A stretch of 64,000 nt of DNA from Pseudomonas fortuita (GCF_026898135.2 NZ_CP114035.2:5249501-5313500), one strand, 5' to 3'. Counted from the stretch's first letter, positions 17,260-26,368 are shown. The notes: a model not told the origin generated them from the letters alone. A program made the numbers and translations.

Positions 17260-17430
17260 TCAAAGGGCATTTTTGATCGTGGTGAAGGTGGTGTTGACGG
17301 CCGTGGAGATGTCGCCAACGAAGGCGGCCAGCACCACTGCGACCATCGTCGCGATGACCGCGTATTCGATACCGGACGCACCGTCCTTGCGATGCAGGAA
17401 GGTCATGCAATGCAGAATGAACAGTTTCAT
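17260..17430 (-). CDS. flp: Flp-type major pilin prepilin
   Basis: 56 residues, the structural subunit of the tight-adherence pilus. A short basic leader ends in KDG, followed by the mature start A-S-G-I-E-Y with the Flp signature Glu5-Tyr6 and a hydrophobic helix (AVIATMVAVVLAAF). Cleavage should be by the prepilin peptidase encoded at 25412. The ATG follows an AAGGAGCTGAGAC ribosome site. Transcribed away from the assembly genes, across a 292-bp control region. Confidence 0.93.
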   Translation of the reverse strand: MKLFILHCMTFLHRKDGASGIEYAVIATMVAVVLAAFVGDISTAVNTTFTTIKNAL

Positions 17431-17722
17431 GTCTCAGCTCCTTGCGGCACATGCCGGCGATTGCGGTATCAAAGTGACACCTATTTGCCATCAAAGAATC
17501 GCCAAGCTGAGGCGGACTGCAAATGTATCAAAGGATTAATCACAAAGGATTAGCTCAAGAGAATTAACACCCGCAATACTGCTAACCCTCTGTATTGCCT
17601 CGACTTAATCACAATTCCAAAAAAAAGCCCTCCCGCTCATGGCAAATGGCAATGGCTGCGCTACCGTCCTATAGCGAAATAGTGACTTTTTGCCATCAGT
17701 TGCAACGTGCAGGGAGGCCGAG
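17431..17722. promoter_or_regulatory. Divergent control region between flp and the tad assembly operon
   Basis: AT-rich relative to its neighbours. It holds three 9-base direct repeats at 14-bp spacing: AAAGGATTA at 17530-17538 and 17544-17552, and AGAGAATTA (7 of 9 matches) at 17558-17566. The likely promoters of both flp and rcpC lie here; exact -10/-35 elements could not be fixed. Confidence 0.6.
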
Positions 17723-18676
17723 ATGAGCAGTCGCTTGACCCTAGCCTTGGCTGCTTTCTTCCTGCTGGCAGCGCTGTTGGCCGGCTACTGGGGTGTTGTG
17801 CTGAGCCGCCCGGCGGCCACGCCCGCACCGGTTACCCCTGCGGCCGAACAACCGATTGCAGCCGTCGCCCCACCCCCCATCACTCCACCGGAGCCACCGC
17901 GTACGGCCGTGGTCGTCCTGCGCAAGGCTTTACCCGCCAATACGCCGGTCAGTGAAGACGATGTGCTGATCGAGCGCCTGCAGGTTGCCCCCACCGGGGC
18001 CTACCAGCAAACCGCCCAGGTGATCGGGCGCACCAGCGCCAGGCCACTTGCAGCGGGCACCTGGCTGGATGAGTCCAGCTTCCAGGCTGGCGGGCCGCTG
18101 GCGCGGATGATCCGTGCCAACGAGCGGGCGGTGGCAGTCGGTGTGGACGAAGTGGTCGGCGCCGCCGGCCAACTGCGCCCGGGCGACTACGTGGACGTGT
18201 TGCTGTTCCTGCGTGAAGAGCCCAACAACCCGCAATCCTCCGCCCAAGTGGTGCTGCCGGCCTTGCGCGTGCTCAGTGTCGGCGACCAGACGGGCCTGGC
18301 CAACGACGGCCGCCCGGCGCAGACCGCCGAAGAGCAAAAGGCCCGGCGCGAACAAGCCAGTATGAACAACGGCACAGGTACCCGCACCGTGGCGCTGGCA
18401 GTGCCGGAGGCCTTGGCCAGCCGTTTGATGCTGGCTGCCCAGGCTGGCACCTTGCGCCTGGCCGTGCGCAGTGCCGATGAGCAGCGCCTGGCGCGGTACT
18501 GGAACGAGCCCGGTGCCCAACCGCAGGTGGAGGCCGCCAACCGCGAACTCTACCGCTTCAGCCAGCTCTCCCAGTCGCCGGTGGCCAACGCTGCCAGCCT
18601 GGCGACCAGCAAACCCACACCCGCCATGCACATCATCCGTGGCGCACAGGCTGACGATACGAATAAAACCCCCTGA
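17723..18676 (+). CDS. rcpC: Flp pilus assembly protein RcpC/CpaB
   Basis: 317 residues. N-terminal membrane anchor (~7-27), proline/alanine-rich linker, SAF domain (~68-130, VLRKALPANTPVSEDDVLIERL) and the CpaB domain with AVAVGVDEVVGAAGQLRPGD. Members sit in the periplasm and help secretin function. ATG 17723 follows GGGAGGCCGAG. First gene of the eight-gene plus-strand tad run. Confidence 0.92.
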   Translation: MSSRLTLALAAFFLLAALLAGYWGVVLSRPAATPAPVTPAAEQPIAAVAPPPITPPEPPRTAVVVLRKALPANTPVSEDDVLIERLQVAPTGAYQQTAQVIGRTSARPLAAGTWLDESSFQAGGPLARMIRANERAVAVGVDEVVGAAGQLRPGDYVDVLLFLREEPNNPQSSAQVVLPALRVLSVGDQTGLANDGRPAQTAEEQKARREQASMNNGTGTRTVALAVPEALASRLMLAAQAGTLRLAVRSADEQRLARYWNEPGAQPQVEAANRELYRFSQLSQSPVANAASLATSKPTPAMHIIRGAQADDTNKTP

Positions 18677-18694
18677 CCCGGCAAGGATGCAGCG

Positions 18695-19933
18695 ATGCGT
18701 AGTTCCTTTTTGAGACAAGCATGTTGTACCGGGCTGCTGGCCGCGCTGTTGCCCCAGGCCCAGGCAGCGGGCAAAGGCTGCGAGGCGATCAGTCAGCTCC
18801 CTTCGGTCATCGAGATAGACCAGGGCCTGCAGCAGGAACTGCGCCTGCCACTGGCGATCAGCCGGGTTGCCGTAGGCGAGCCCAAGGTGGCCGATGTGCA
18901 GGCCAGCGGTGACCGCGGTGTGGTGATTACCGCAGTGGGCCAGGGCAATACCACGTTGATGCTGTGGACAGCATGCGCCCCGTCACCGCACCGGGCCATG
19001 GTATTCGTCAAAGGCCGGGCCAGTGCCGACATGGCCGAAGACAGTTTTTTGCCATCGCAGGATGCACAACTGATCAGCCAGGTGCAGGCCGATATCCGTT
19101 TCGTGGAAGTACGCCGAAACAAGTACAGAGAAGCTGGCGCACGGCTGTTCTTCAAGGGTTCGAACAACAGCCTGATCGGTGCGCCTGGAACAGTGCCTAA
19201 CACCTCTGTATCCCCAGGTTCGGTACCCATTGCGAACCCGGAGATCCCGCTCACAGAGAACGTCTTCAACATCGTCTGGGGCGGCGGCAGTAGCCGCTTC
19301 CTTGCCATGATCAACGCACTGGAAAGCAGCGGCTTCGCCTACACGTTGGCCCGCCCGAGCCTGACCGTACTCAGCGGCCAGACCGCAAGCTTCCTGGCGG
19401 GTGGCGAAATTCCGATTCCAGTCCCCAGCTCGGGCAGCGACAACGTGTCCATCGAATACAAGGAGTTCGGCGTACGTCTGGCGCTGACACCAACCATCAT
19501 CAGCCCCGGCAGGATCACCCTCAAGGTGGCGCCGGAGGTCAGCGAGCTGGACTACAGCAACGTAGTAACCATCGCCGGCACGCAAGTGCCGGGTTTGACC
19601 GTAAGACGCACCGACACCAGCATTGCCCTTGCCGATGGCGAAAGCTTCATCATCAGCGGCTTGGTCAGCAGCAACACCAGGTCCGATGTCGACAAACTGC
19701 CTGGCCTCGGTAACCTCCCAATCCTGGGCGCATTCTTCCGGCAATCGACGCTCAAACGCGAAGAAACCGAACTGCTGATGATCGTAACTCCACACCTGGT
19801 CCAGCCGCTGGCCGCCAACGCGCGGCTGCCGGAACTGCCGGGTGAGAACTTGCGCAATTACGACCCCAGCTGGGGGCGCCTGTTCTTCCTGGAAAACGGC
19901 AACTTTGATGGCAAGGGTGGGTTATCCCAATGA
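18695..19933 (+). CDS. rcpA: Tad secretin RcpA/CpaC
   Basis: 412 residues: signal peptide to ~24 (QAQAAG), a BON/N-terminal pilus-associated domain (~35-115), then the secretin core with GEIPIPVPSSGSDNVSIEYK and the C-terminal DKLPGLGNLPILGAFFRQ signature. Forms the outer-membrane pore for the Flp pilus. Starts 18 bp after rcpC and overlaps tadZ by 4 bp (19930-19933). Confidence 0.93.
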   Translation: MRSSFLRQACCTGLLAALLPQAQAAGKGCEAISQLPSVIEIDQGLQQELRLPLAISRVAVGEPKVADVQASGDRGVVITAVGQGNTTLMLWTACAPSPHRAMVFVKGRASADMAEDSFLPSQDAQLISQVQADIRFVEVRRNKYREAGARLFFKGSNNSLIGAPGTVPNTSVSPGSVPIANPEIPLTENVFNIVWGGGSSRFLAMINALESSGFAYTLARPSLTVLSGQTASFLAGGEIPIPVPSSGSDNVSIEYKEFGVRLALTPTIISPGRITLKVAPEVSELDYSNVVTIAGTQVPGLTVRRTDTSIALADGESFIISGLVSSNTRSDVDKLPGLGNLPILGAFFRQSTLKREETELLMIVTPHLVQPLAANARLPELPGENLRNYDPSWGRLFFLENGNFDGKGGLSQ

Positions 19934-21120
19934 ACGAGAGCCTGAACCCCACCTTCCTCGCCATCACCCGCAATGAAGAGGACCTGCACTGGCTACAGGG
20001 CGCACTGGCGCCGCAAGGCCAGGTGATCGGTGCCACTGCCGGCAGCCTCGACGAGCTGCTGGCGCTGGTCAACGCCACCTTCAGCAACCTGATGTTCATC
20101 GGCCTGGACCGCGAACAGCTGGTCAGCCAGTGCGCCTTGATCGAGGGGGTGCTGGAGGCCAGGCCGATGTTGGCGATTGTCGCCCTTGGCGATGGCATGG
20201 ACAACCAACTGGTGCTGCATGCCATGCGCGCAGGCGCCCGCGATTTCGTCGCCTATGGCTCACGTCCCAGCGAAGTGGCCGGGCTGGTGAGGCGCCTGGG
20301 CAAGCGCATGCCGGCGGTGACCAGCAACCCCAGCCTTGGCGGGCTGACCGTGCTGTTCGGTGTACAAGCCAATGCAGACGGCGCATTGCTCACCACCCAC
20401 CTGGCCCGGGTGGTGCAGGAGAGCGGCCAGCAAACCCTGCTGCTGGACCTGGGGCTGCCGCGTGGCGACAGCCTGGCGCTGCTCGGCCTGGAGGCTTCGT
20501 TCTTTTTCGGCGACGCCCTGCGCCACCTGCGCCGCCTCGACACCACACTGATCGACAGCGCATTCACGCGCGACAAGAAAGGCTTGCGCCTGCTCACTTA
20601 CGCCGAGGCCGACGACCCGCTGCAACAAACCAGCGCCGCCGAGCTGTACATGCTGCTCAGCGCCCTGCGCCAGCACTTCCAGCACATTGTCGTGAACCTG
20701 ACTGGGCATGCCGACAGCGAAGCCCTGCGCACGTTGGTGAGCCATTGCGACAAACTGATCGTCTACACCGACCAGAATATCCTCGACTGCCGGCGCAACC
20801 TTGAAGTGCTCGACCTGTGGCGTGACCACGGCATGAAGCTGGAGCACGCCAGCCTGCTGGTGGACCGCTACCTGAGCAACGTTGCACCCGATGCCGATAC
20901 CCTGGCCAAACGCTACGGGCTGCCCTTGCTCAAGGCCATCCCCTACAGCCCCGAAGTGCGCCTGAATGTGAAGAACCAGGGCCTGAGCCTGTTCGAACTG
21001 GCCCCGCGTGAAAACCTCACTCAAGCCCTGCGCAGCCTCGGCGAACGCCTGGCACGGCGCTCGGAAAACCTCGCACCACCCGCCTTCACCTGGCTGCGTC
21101 GGCTTTGGGGGAGCAAATGA
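19930..21120 (+). CDS. tadZ: Tad pilus localisation protein TadZ/CpaE, atypical ATPase
   Basis: 396 residues: receiver-like N-terminal domain (~1-125) and a MinD/ParA-like domain after ~137. At the position of the deviant Walker A loop it reads FGVQANADGALLTTHLA, with neither of the lysines of a normal KGGxGKT loop, so ATP hydrolysis is unlikely; TadZ proteins of this kind probably act as polar localisation factors. The stop overlaps the tadA start (ATGA). Confidence 0.9.
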   Translation: MNESLNPTFLAITRNEEDLHWLQGALAPQGQVIGATAGSLDELLALVNATFSNLMFIGLDREQLVSQCALIEGVLEARPMLAIVALGDGMDNQLVLHAMRAGARDFVAYGSRPSEVAGLVRRLGKRMPAVTSNPSLGGLTVLFGVQANADGALLTTHLARVVQESGQQTLLLDLGLPRGDSLALLGLEASFFFGDALRHLRRLDTTLIDSAFTRDKKGLRLLTYAEADDPLQQTSAAELYMLLSALRQHFQHIVVNLTGHADSEALRTLVSHCDKLIVYTDQNILDCRRNLEVLDLWRDHGMKLEHASLLVDRYLSNVAPDADTLAKRYGLPLLKAIPYSPEVRLNVKNQGLSLFELAPRENLTQALRSLGERLARRSENLAPPAFTWLRRLWGSK

Positions 21121-22373
21121 GCAATGACCAACCCTTTGGTGGCCAGCAACACGCCTCCGGCGACCCCTACGCGCTAAAGCGTGCACTGCACCGCTTTGCC
21201 ATCGACGCCATCGAGGACAGCGGCCGCAACCTGCTCGAAGGCGCCCGGCCAGCACTGACCCAGTTCGTGCTGGAGCAGGTGGGCGATTACGTCGCGCGCC
21301 TGCGCCTGGCCATGTCGCGCTACGAAATGGAGCGCCTGGCCGAAGAGCTGGTAGATGAGCTGACCGGTTTCGGCCCGCTGGAAGTGTTGCTGCGAGACCC
21401 CACCGTTACGGAAATCCTGGTCAACGGCCCCCATCGGGTGTTCGTGGAACGGGCGGGCCTGTTGCAACAGACCGACCTGCGTTTTATCGACGCTCACCAT
21501 GTGGAGCGGGTGATGCAGCGCATCCTCGCGCCGCTTGGCCGGCGCCTGGATGAATCCTCGCCAATGGTCGACGCGCGCATGCCCGACGGCAGCCGGGTGA
21601 ATGCGATCATTCCGCCTGTGGCGCTGGACGGCCCGTGCCTGTCGATCCGCAAGTTCCGCCAGGACATGCTCAAGAGCGCCGACCTGCTGGCCACACGCGC
21701 CATCGACCAGTCCATCTTCGACTTCTTCGAACGCGCCGTGGGCAAACGTTGCAACATCCTGGTCAGTGGCGGTACCGGCACCGGCAAGACCACCCTGCTG
21801 AACATCCTCAGCCAGATGATCGCGCCCCGCGAACGCCTGGTAACCATCGAAGACGTCGCCGAGCTGCAGCTGCACCATCCCCACGTGGTGCGTCTGGAAA
21901 CCCGCCCGCCGAATGCCGAAGGGCATGGCGAAATCAAGGCCAGCGAACTGATCCGCAACGCCCTGCGCATGCGCCCAGACCGCATCATTCTGGGCGAGAT
22001 CCGCGGCAGCGAAGTGCTCGACGTGCTCACTGCGATGAACACCGGCCACGATGGCTCGATGAGCACGGTGCACGCCAACACCGCACAGGATGCGCTGCTG
22101 CGCCTGGAAACCCTGGTCGGCCTGAGCGGCCGGCAGATTGCCGAGAAGACCTTGCGGCAGATGGTCTGCGCGGCGCTGGATGTGGTGATCCAGCTGACCC
22201 GCCTGCCCGACGGCCGACGCTGCGTCAGCGAGGTGCTGGAAGTGGTCGGCGTGCGCGATGAGGTGTACGTGACCAACACCCTGTTCCGCCTCGATCGTCG
22301 TGGCGGCGATACCTTTCTGCGCGAAGCACCCAACCCGGCGGGCAGCAAGCTGCGCGCAGAGGGCGTGCTGTGA
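21117..22373 (+). CDS. tadA: Tad secretion ATPase TadA/CpaF
   Basis: 418 residues, type II/IV secretion ATPase that powers Flp pilus assembly. Walker A SGGTGTGKTTLLN with Lys224, Asp box, and Walker B near MRPDRIILGEIRGSE are intact; the N-terminal region carries the usual DPTVTEILVNG motif. ATG 21117 overlaps the tadZ stop, and the 3' end overlaps tadB by 4 bp. Confidence 0.95.
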   Translation: MSNDQPFGGQQHASGDPYALKRALHRFAIDAIEDSGRNLLEGARPALTQFVLEQVGDYVARLRLAMSRYEMERLAEELVDELTGFGPLEVLLRDPTVTEILVNGPHRVFVERAGLLQQTDLRFIDAHHVERVMQRILAPLGRRLDESSPMVDARMPDGSRVNAIIPPVALDGPCLSIRKFRQDMLKSADLLATRAIDQSIFDFFERAVGKRCNILVSGGTGTGKTTLLNILSQMIAPRERLVTIEDVAELQLHHPHVVRLETRPPNAEGHGEIKASELIRNALRMRPDRIILGEIRGSEVLDVLTAMNTGHDGSMSTVHANTAQDALLRLETLVGLSGRQIAEKTLRQMVCAALDVVIQLTRLPDGRRCVSEVLEVVGVRDEVYVTNTLFRLDRRGGDTFLREAPNPAGSKLRAEGVL

Positions 22374-23251
22374 CCGGCCCCTTGCTGCTGGCGCTGTCCC
22401 CGCTGCTGCTGGGCGTCGCCCTGCTGCTGTTGCGCCGTAGCCTGTACAAGCGGCACGAAGAGCGCATCCTGCAACGCCTGGGGCGGGCGTTCAGCATTGT
22501 GCGCAATGGCACCGCCCGGCGCGAATGGCTCGACGCCCTGCTGCAGCGCGCCGGCTTGGGGGCTGTCGACATCGAGCCACAGCGCTGGTTGCTGGCGTGG
22601 CTGGGCGTGGTGCTGCTGGGGCTGATCGCCGCCGGCTGGGTGGCCGCATTGATGCTGCTGGTCGGCCTGCCAACCCTTGCGTACCTGATCCTGAGCTGGC
22701 AAAGCCGCCGGCAGATGCGGCAAATCGTCGACCAGTTGCCTGGCCTGCTGGACTACAGCGTGCGCAGCCTCAAGGCTGGCCGCACCCTCAATGACGCGGT
22801 GCTGGGCGGTATCGACAGTAGCCGCGATCCCCTGCGCTCAGCCATGGCGCGGGTGCGGCGCAACGTACAGTTGGGCGTGGCGCTGGAGGATGCTGTGAGC
22901 GAGCTGGCCGAACTGCACAAGCAGGACGAACTGCGGCTGTTCGCCCTTGGCTTGCGCATCAACCAGCGTTACGGCGGCAATGCCAGCGAGCTGATGGAAA
23001 ACCTGATCAAACTGATCCGCGAGCGTGAACAAGGGGCGCGTCAGCTCAAGGCGATGACCGGCGAGACCCGCATCACCGCGATCATTCTCGGCTCCTTGCC
23101 GCTGGCGATGGTCGGCTACTTCCTGATGGCCAACCCGCATTACCTGCTGGCCATGTGGCGGGACAGCAGCGGCCAGATGATGCTGTTGCTGGCCTTTGCC
23201 CTGCAGGTGCTCGGTTGCCTGGTGCTGTGGCGAATGATGAGGAGCCTGTGA
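22370..23251 (+). CDS. tadB: Tad inner-membrane platform protein TadB
   Basis: 293 residues from GTG 22370. Type II secretion F domain (~105-235, GLLDYSVRSLKAGRTLNDAV) with hydrophobic helices at the N-terminus (~1-18), ~70-100, and two at the C-terminus. Pairs with TadC to anchor TadA. Overlaps tadA by 4 bp. Confidence 0.93.
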   Translation: MTGPLLLALSPLLLGVALLLLRRSLYKRHEERILQRLGRAFSIVRNGTARREWLDALLQRAGLGAVDIEPQRWLLAWLGVVLLGLIAAGWVAALMLLVGLPTLAYLILSWQSRRQMRQIVDQLPGLLDYSVRSLKAGRTLNDAVLGGIDSSRDPLRSAMARVRRNVQLGVALEDAVSELAELHKQDELRLFALGLRINQRYGGNASELMENLIKLIREREQGARQLKAMTGETRITAIILGSLPLAMVGYFLMANPHYLLAMWRDSSGQMMLLLAFALQVLGCLVLWRMMRSL

Positions 23252-23253
23252 CC

Positions 23254-24141
23254 ATGGCCTTGCTGATCTGCGCCCTGTGCCTGTTCATTGCCGCCAGCCT
23301 GTTTGGCCTGCAGGTCATTCGCCAATGGCGAGCGCGGGTACTGGTGACCCGACGCCTGCAGGGGCGACTAACCCGCGACGAACGCCTGGGCGACTGGCTG
23401 CACTGGCTGGGCAGCAGCGCGTGGGGGCAGCGCTTGCAAAGATTCGACGGCGAAAGCCAGGCCCTGCTCGAACGTATCGGCTGGCGCCGCAGCCGCCAGC
23501 GCGCCCTGTTTGCCGCTGTTCAGCTAGGCCTGCCGCTGTTGGCCGTGATGCTGACACTGCTGTTGCAACAGGGGTTCAAGGGCAGCGCGGCAGCCGGCTG
23601 GGTGGTCTGGCCAATGTGCGCGCTGGGCGTCGGTTACCTGCTGCCCAAGCGCCTGCTGGCCGTGGCTGCGGCACGTCGCCAGCAGCGCATCGCCGAAGAA
23701 GTCAGCCTGATGATCCCCTTGCTGCGGATTCTTTTCGAGACCGGCCTGGCCGTCGAGCAGGCACTGCGTGTGCTGAGCCAGGAAGGCCGAACGCTGATCC
23801 CGCACATCAGCGCAGAGTTGCGCCAGGTGCTGCAACGGGTGGATTCAGGCATGGCGCTGGGCCCGGAGCTGGAAAAAGTCGCCCAGCTGCTGGCTGTGGA
23901 TGAGTTCACCGATACCTGCGTGATCCTGCGCCAATTGCTGGCACAAGGCAGCGGCGCGATGAAGTCGCTGCAGGCACTGAAGGCGCTGCTCGACGACCGT
24001 CGCCTGACCCGCCTGCAAGAACGGGTATCGATGATGTCGGCAAAGATGTCGGCAGTGATGATGGTGTTCCTGTTTCCGGCCTTGCTCATTGTCCTTGCCG
24101 GGCCAGGCTTTTCTGCATTGGCGCGGGCGTTGAGCCCATGA
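23254..24141 (+). CDS. tadC: Tad inner-membrane platform protein TadC
   Basis: 295 residues, second F-domain platform protein (MIPLLRILFETGLAVEQALR). The start is ATG 23254, 9 bases after GGAG; a GTG at 23248 overlapping the tadB stop is an alternative but sits too close to that site. Hydrophobic helices near the N-terminus, ~90-135, and at the C-terminus. Confidence 0.92.
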   Translation: MALLICALCLFIAASLFGLQVIRQWRARVLVTRRLQGRLTRDERLGDWLHWLGSSAWGQRLQRFDGESQALLERIGWRRSRQRALFAAVQLGLPLLAVMLTLLLQQGFKGSAAAGWVVWPMCALGVGYLLPKRLLAVAAARRQQRIAEEVSLMIPLLRILFETGLAVEQALRVLSQEGRTLIPHISAELRQVLQRVDSGMALGPELEKVAQLLAVDEFTDTCVILRQLLAQGSGAMKSLQALKALLDDRRLTRLQERVSMMSAKMSAVMMVFLFPALLIVLAGPGFSALARALSP

Positions 24142-24148
24142 GGACTGA

Positions 24149-24853
24149 ATGATGAAGACAATCCTGTTGTGCGCAAGCCTGGTGTTGCTGACCGGATGCG
24201 CCGGGCAACAGCCGGAAGGGCTGCGCCAGTTGTTCGCCACCGCCAGTTGCAGCAAGCCTGACGCCGACCAGCAACTGTCATTGAACCTGGCAGACGAAAT
24301 GCTCAACGACGGGCGCCCACACGCCAGCCTGGCCCACCTGCAGCAACTGCCGGACACCTTCGAACAGGTTCGCCTGCGCAAGGCCAAGGTGTCACGGCTG
24401 CTTGGCCTCAGCGAGGCCGAACCTTTGTACCGCAGCCTGCTGGGCGGTTGCCTGGCCGCCGAAGGCGAACATGGCCTTGGCCAATTGGCCTCGGCCCGGG
24501 GCGACGACGTCCAGGCCCTGCAGAACCTCCAGCGGGCAGTAAGGCTCGCGCCTACCGATGAGCGGGTGCGCAACGACCTTGGCGTGGTGCTGATGAACCT
24601 GGGGCGCTATGAGCAGGCGCGCTTCGAGTTGCTGACGGCCATCGAACTGAAAGACGACAACCCGCTGCCTGCGGTCAACCTGGTGACCTTGGCGCTGGTG
24701 CAGGACAACTGGCAGCAGGCCACCGACCTGGTAGGCCGGCTGCAGCTCAAAGCGGGGCAATTTGCCGAAGCCCAGGCACGCGCCAGCAAGATCAAGGCCG
24801 GCGGCCGAGGCCCGATCGCATCGGCCAGGGCCCCGGACATGATGGTCAATTGA
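24149..24853 (+). CDS. tadD: Tad lipoprotein TadD with TPR repeats
   Basis: 234 residues: lipoprotein signal (LLCASLVLLTGCAG) followed by TPR-like helices (LQRAVRLAPTDERVRNDLGVVLMNLGRYEQAR). A pilotin-like role for the RcpA secretin is known for the family. Two adjacent ATG codons at 24149 and 24152 could both start it. Confidence 0.9.
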   Translation: MMKTILLCASLVLLTGCAGQQPEGLRQLFATASCSKPDADQQLSLNLADEMLNDGRPHASLAHLQQLPDTFEQVRLRKAKVSRLLGLSEAEPLYRSLLGGCLAAEGEHGLGQLASARGDDVQALQNLQRAVRLAPTDERVRNDLGVVLMNLGRYEQARFELLTAIELKDDNPLPAVNLVTLALVQDNWQQATDLVGRLQLKAGQFAEAQARASKIKAGGRGPIASARAPDMMVN

Positions 24854-24868
24854 TACACGGAGGTGATC

Positions 24869-25132
24869 ATGATCAGGTACGTGATGCTACTGGCCTGCTG
24901 CGTAGGCAGCGCGACTTTGATGGCCGAGCAATACCCGCCCCATGCCGCTCCGGACGAAACGGCCACCGAACGGCTGTTGCGCGTGCAGTCCAGCGGCGAG
25001 CAGGCATCCAGGCGCCTGCAGGTGCAAACCGCGCGGGAGCGTGACCAGTCCATGCAGCGCTGGCTGGATACCTACAAGTATGAAATCCCCGACTTCTACC
25101 GCTGGACCAAGATGGCAGAGCGCAATAATTAG
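24869..25132 (+). CDS. DUF3613-family tad-associated periplasmic protein
   Basis: 87 residues: signal peptide ending TLMAEQ, then a charged helical region and a conserved C-terminus RWLDTYKYEIPDFYRW. DUF3613 genes follow tadD in Pseudomonas tad loci; role unknown. ATG 24869 lies after CGGAGGTGATC. Last gene before the long inverted repeat. Confidence 0.85.
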   Translation: MIRYVMLLACCVGSATLMAEQYPPHAAPDETATERLLRVQSSGEQASRRLQVQTARERDQSMQRWLDTYKYEIPDFYRWTKMAERNN

Positions 25133-25147
25133 TTCGCGGGTATTTTT

Positions 25148-25425
25148 GCGTCGCCTGGGAGATCGAGCGCCGCCCGCGCGGCGCATCGCGACGCAAGGCC
25201 GCTCCCACATCTGTTTCGGGCCAGTTATTCCTGCGCCATCGGCGCGCGCTCCCTGGGTGCACGGCTGGAGATGGCAGAGAAGCGGCGACGCAACCTTCGA
25301 TAGCGAATGGAACACACAAGGGGTCGCGCGCTAATGGCACAAGCGGGATTGGCCCGAAACGAATGTGGGAGCGGCCTTGCGTCGCGATGCGCCGCGCGGG
25401 CGGCGCTCGATCTAACAGGCGACGC
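25148..25425. repeat. Long inverted-repeat element, copy B (76-position arms)
   Basis: Positions 25160-25223 match the reverse complement of 25350-25413 at 62 of 64 bases, and the pairing continues in register outward (25148-25157 with 25416-25425) past a 2-bp mismatch. The centre is ~126 bp and unrelated to that of copy A. The right arm overlaps the last codons and stop of the prepilin peptidase gene (stop at 25412-25414). Confidence 0.92.
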
Positions 25426-25849
25426 GATACTCAAGCCAGGCAAGCGAAACGGCAAAACCGGCCAGCAAGCAGGGCGCAAACGGCCTTTTCTCCCCCGGCT
25501 GGCGTGCCCTGCGCCGTACCATTTGCCACACAACCAGTGCCACACCGGCACCCATAAAAGTGCCGAGTACGTGGGCCAGGCTGCTGGCCAGGGCCAGTGC
25601 GCCGAGCAGCTTGACGTCGCCAGCCCCGAATTGGCCCAGCATATAGCCGGGCAGCGTCAGCAGCAGCACGATGACGAAAGCCAGCGCGGCATCGCTGCCC
25701 GGGGCACCGAGCCAACTGTGCCCGGTGGCCAGCAACCAGGCCAGCGCACAGGCGGCAGCACCCAGCGTCAGGACATTGGAAATCTGCCGTTCCCAGGCAT
25801 CCTGCCCCGCGCACAACACAAGCCAGACAAGCACTGCAAGGCTATGCAT
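25412..25849 (-). CDS. fppA: Prepilin peptidase (TadV/FppA/CpaA type)
   Basis: 145 residues, A24 aspartic peptidase that processes Flp and the pseudopilins. The catalytic aspartates are D17 (AGQDAWERQISN) and D78 (GQFGAGDVKLLGA, the GxGD motif). About four to five membrane helices; there is no methyltransferase domain, as usual for tad peptidases. ATG 25849; no clear ribosome site is visible. The last codons come from the arm of repeat copy B. Divergent from the tadE gene. Confidence 0.92.
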   Translation of the reverse strand: MHSLAVLVWLVLCAGQDAWERQISNVLTLGAAACALAWLLATGHSWLGAPGSDAALAFVIVLLLTLPGYMLGQFGAGDVKLLGALALASSLAHVLGTFMGAGVALVVWQMVRRRARQPGEKRPFAPCLLAGFAVSLAWLEYRVAC

Positions 25850-25924
25850 AGGCAAATGGCCATCCCTGTTCGTCGATCGGTTCTATGCTGTTACTCAGGA
25901 TTCATGGTCAGGGTAGACGCAATC

Positions 25925-26368
25925 ATGAAAGCAGGCCCGGCAAAACGGCAAAACGGCGCAGCGGCCATTGAGTTCGCGGCCGTATTCATGATCTTTTTCG
26001 CGGTGTTCTACGGCCTGGTCAGTTACACCTTGCCGATGCTGATGCTGCAGTCATTCAACCAGGCCAGCGCCGAAGCCGTGCGCCGTTGCGTGGCCCTGGA
26101 CCCGAACAGCGCCAGCTACAGCACCGATGTGCAAACCCTGGCCCATCAGGTCATCAGCCAACAATTACAGTGGATGCCCTCCGCGTTCAACTTCCAGCCC
26201 GCCAGTGACGCGCAGGTAACCCTGGGCGCCAACAAATTGCTGACCGTGACCATCAATTACCCCAAAACGAAACTGACCAACGTGCTGCCGATGCTGGTAC
26301 TGCCACTGATCGGTGAAGTACCGCGCCTGCCCGACCGCCTGCGGGCCGAAGCGAGCTTGCAGCTGTGA
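25925..26368 (+). CDS. tadE: TadE-family pseudopilin
   Basis: 147 residues. A short basic leader ends RQNG, then AAAIEF with the Glu5 of TadE pseudopilins and a hydrophobic stretch (AAVFMIFFAVFYGLV). Probably a minor pilin of the Flp pilus processed by FppA. An ATG at 25904 (MVRVDAI) is an alternative start. The stop overlaps the GTG start of the histidine kinase (GTGA). Confidence 0.87.
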   Translation: MKAGPAKRQNGAAAIEFAAVFMIFFAVFYGLVSYTLPMLMLQSFNQASAEAVRRCVALDPNSASYSTDVQTLAHQVISQQLQWMPSAFNFQPASDAQVTLGANKLLTVTINYPKTKLTNVLPMLVLPLIGEVPRLPDRLRAEASLQL

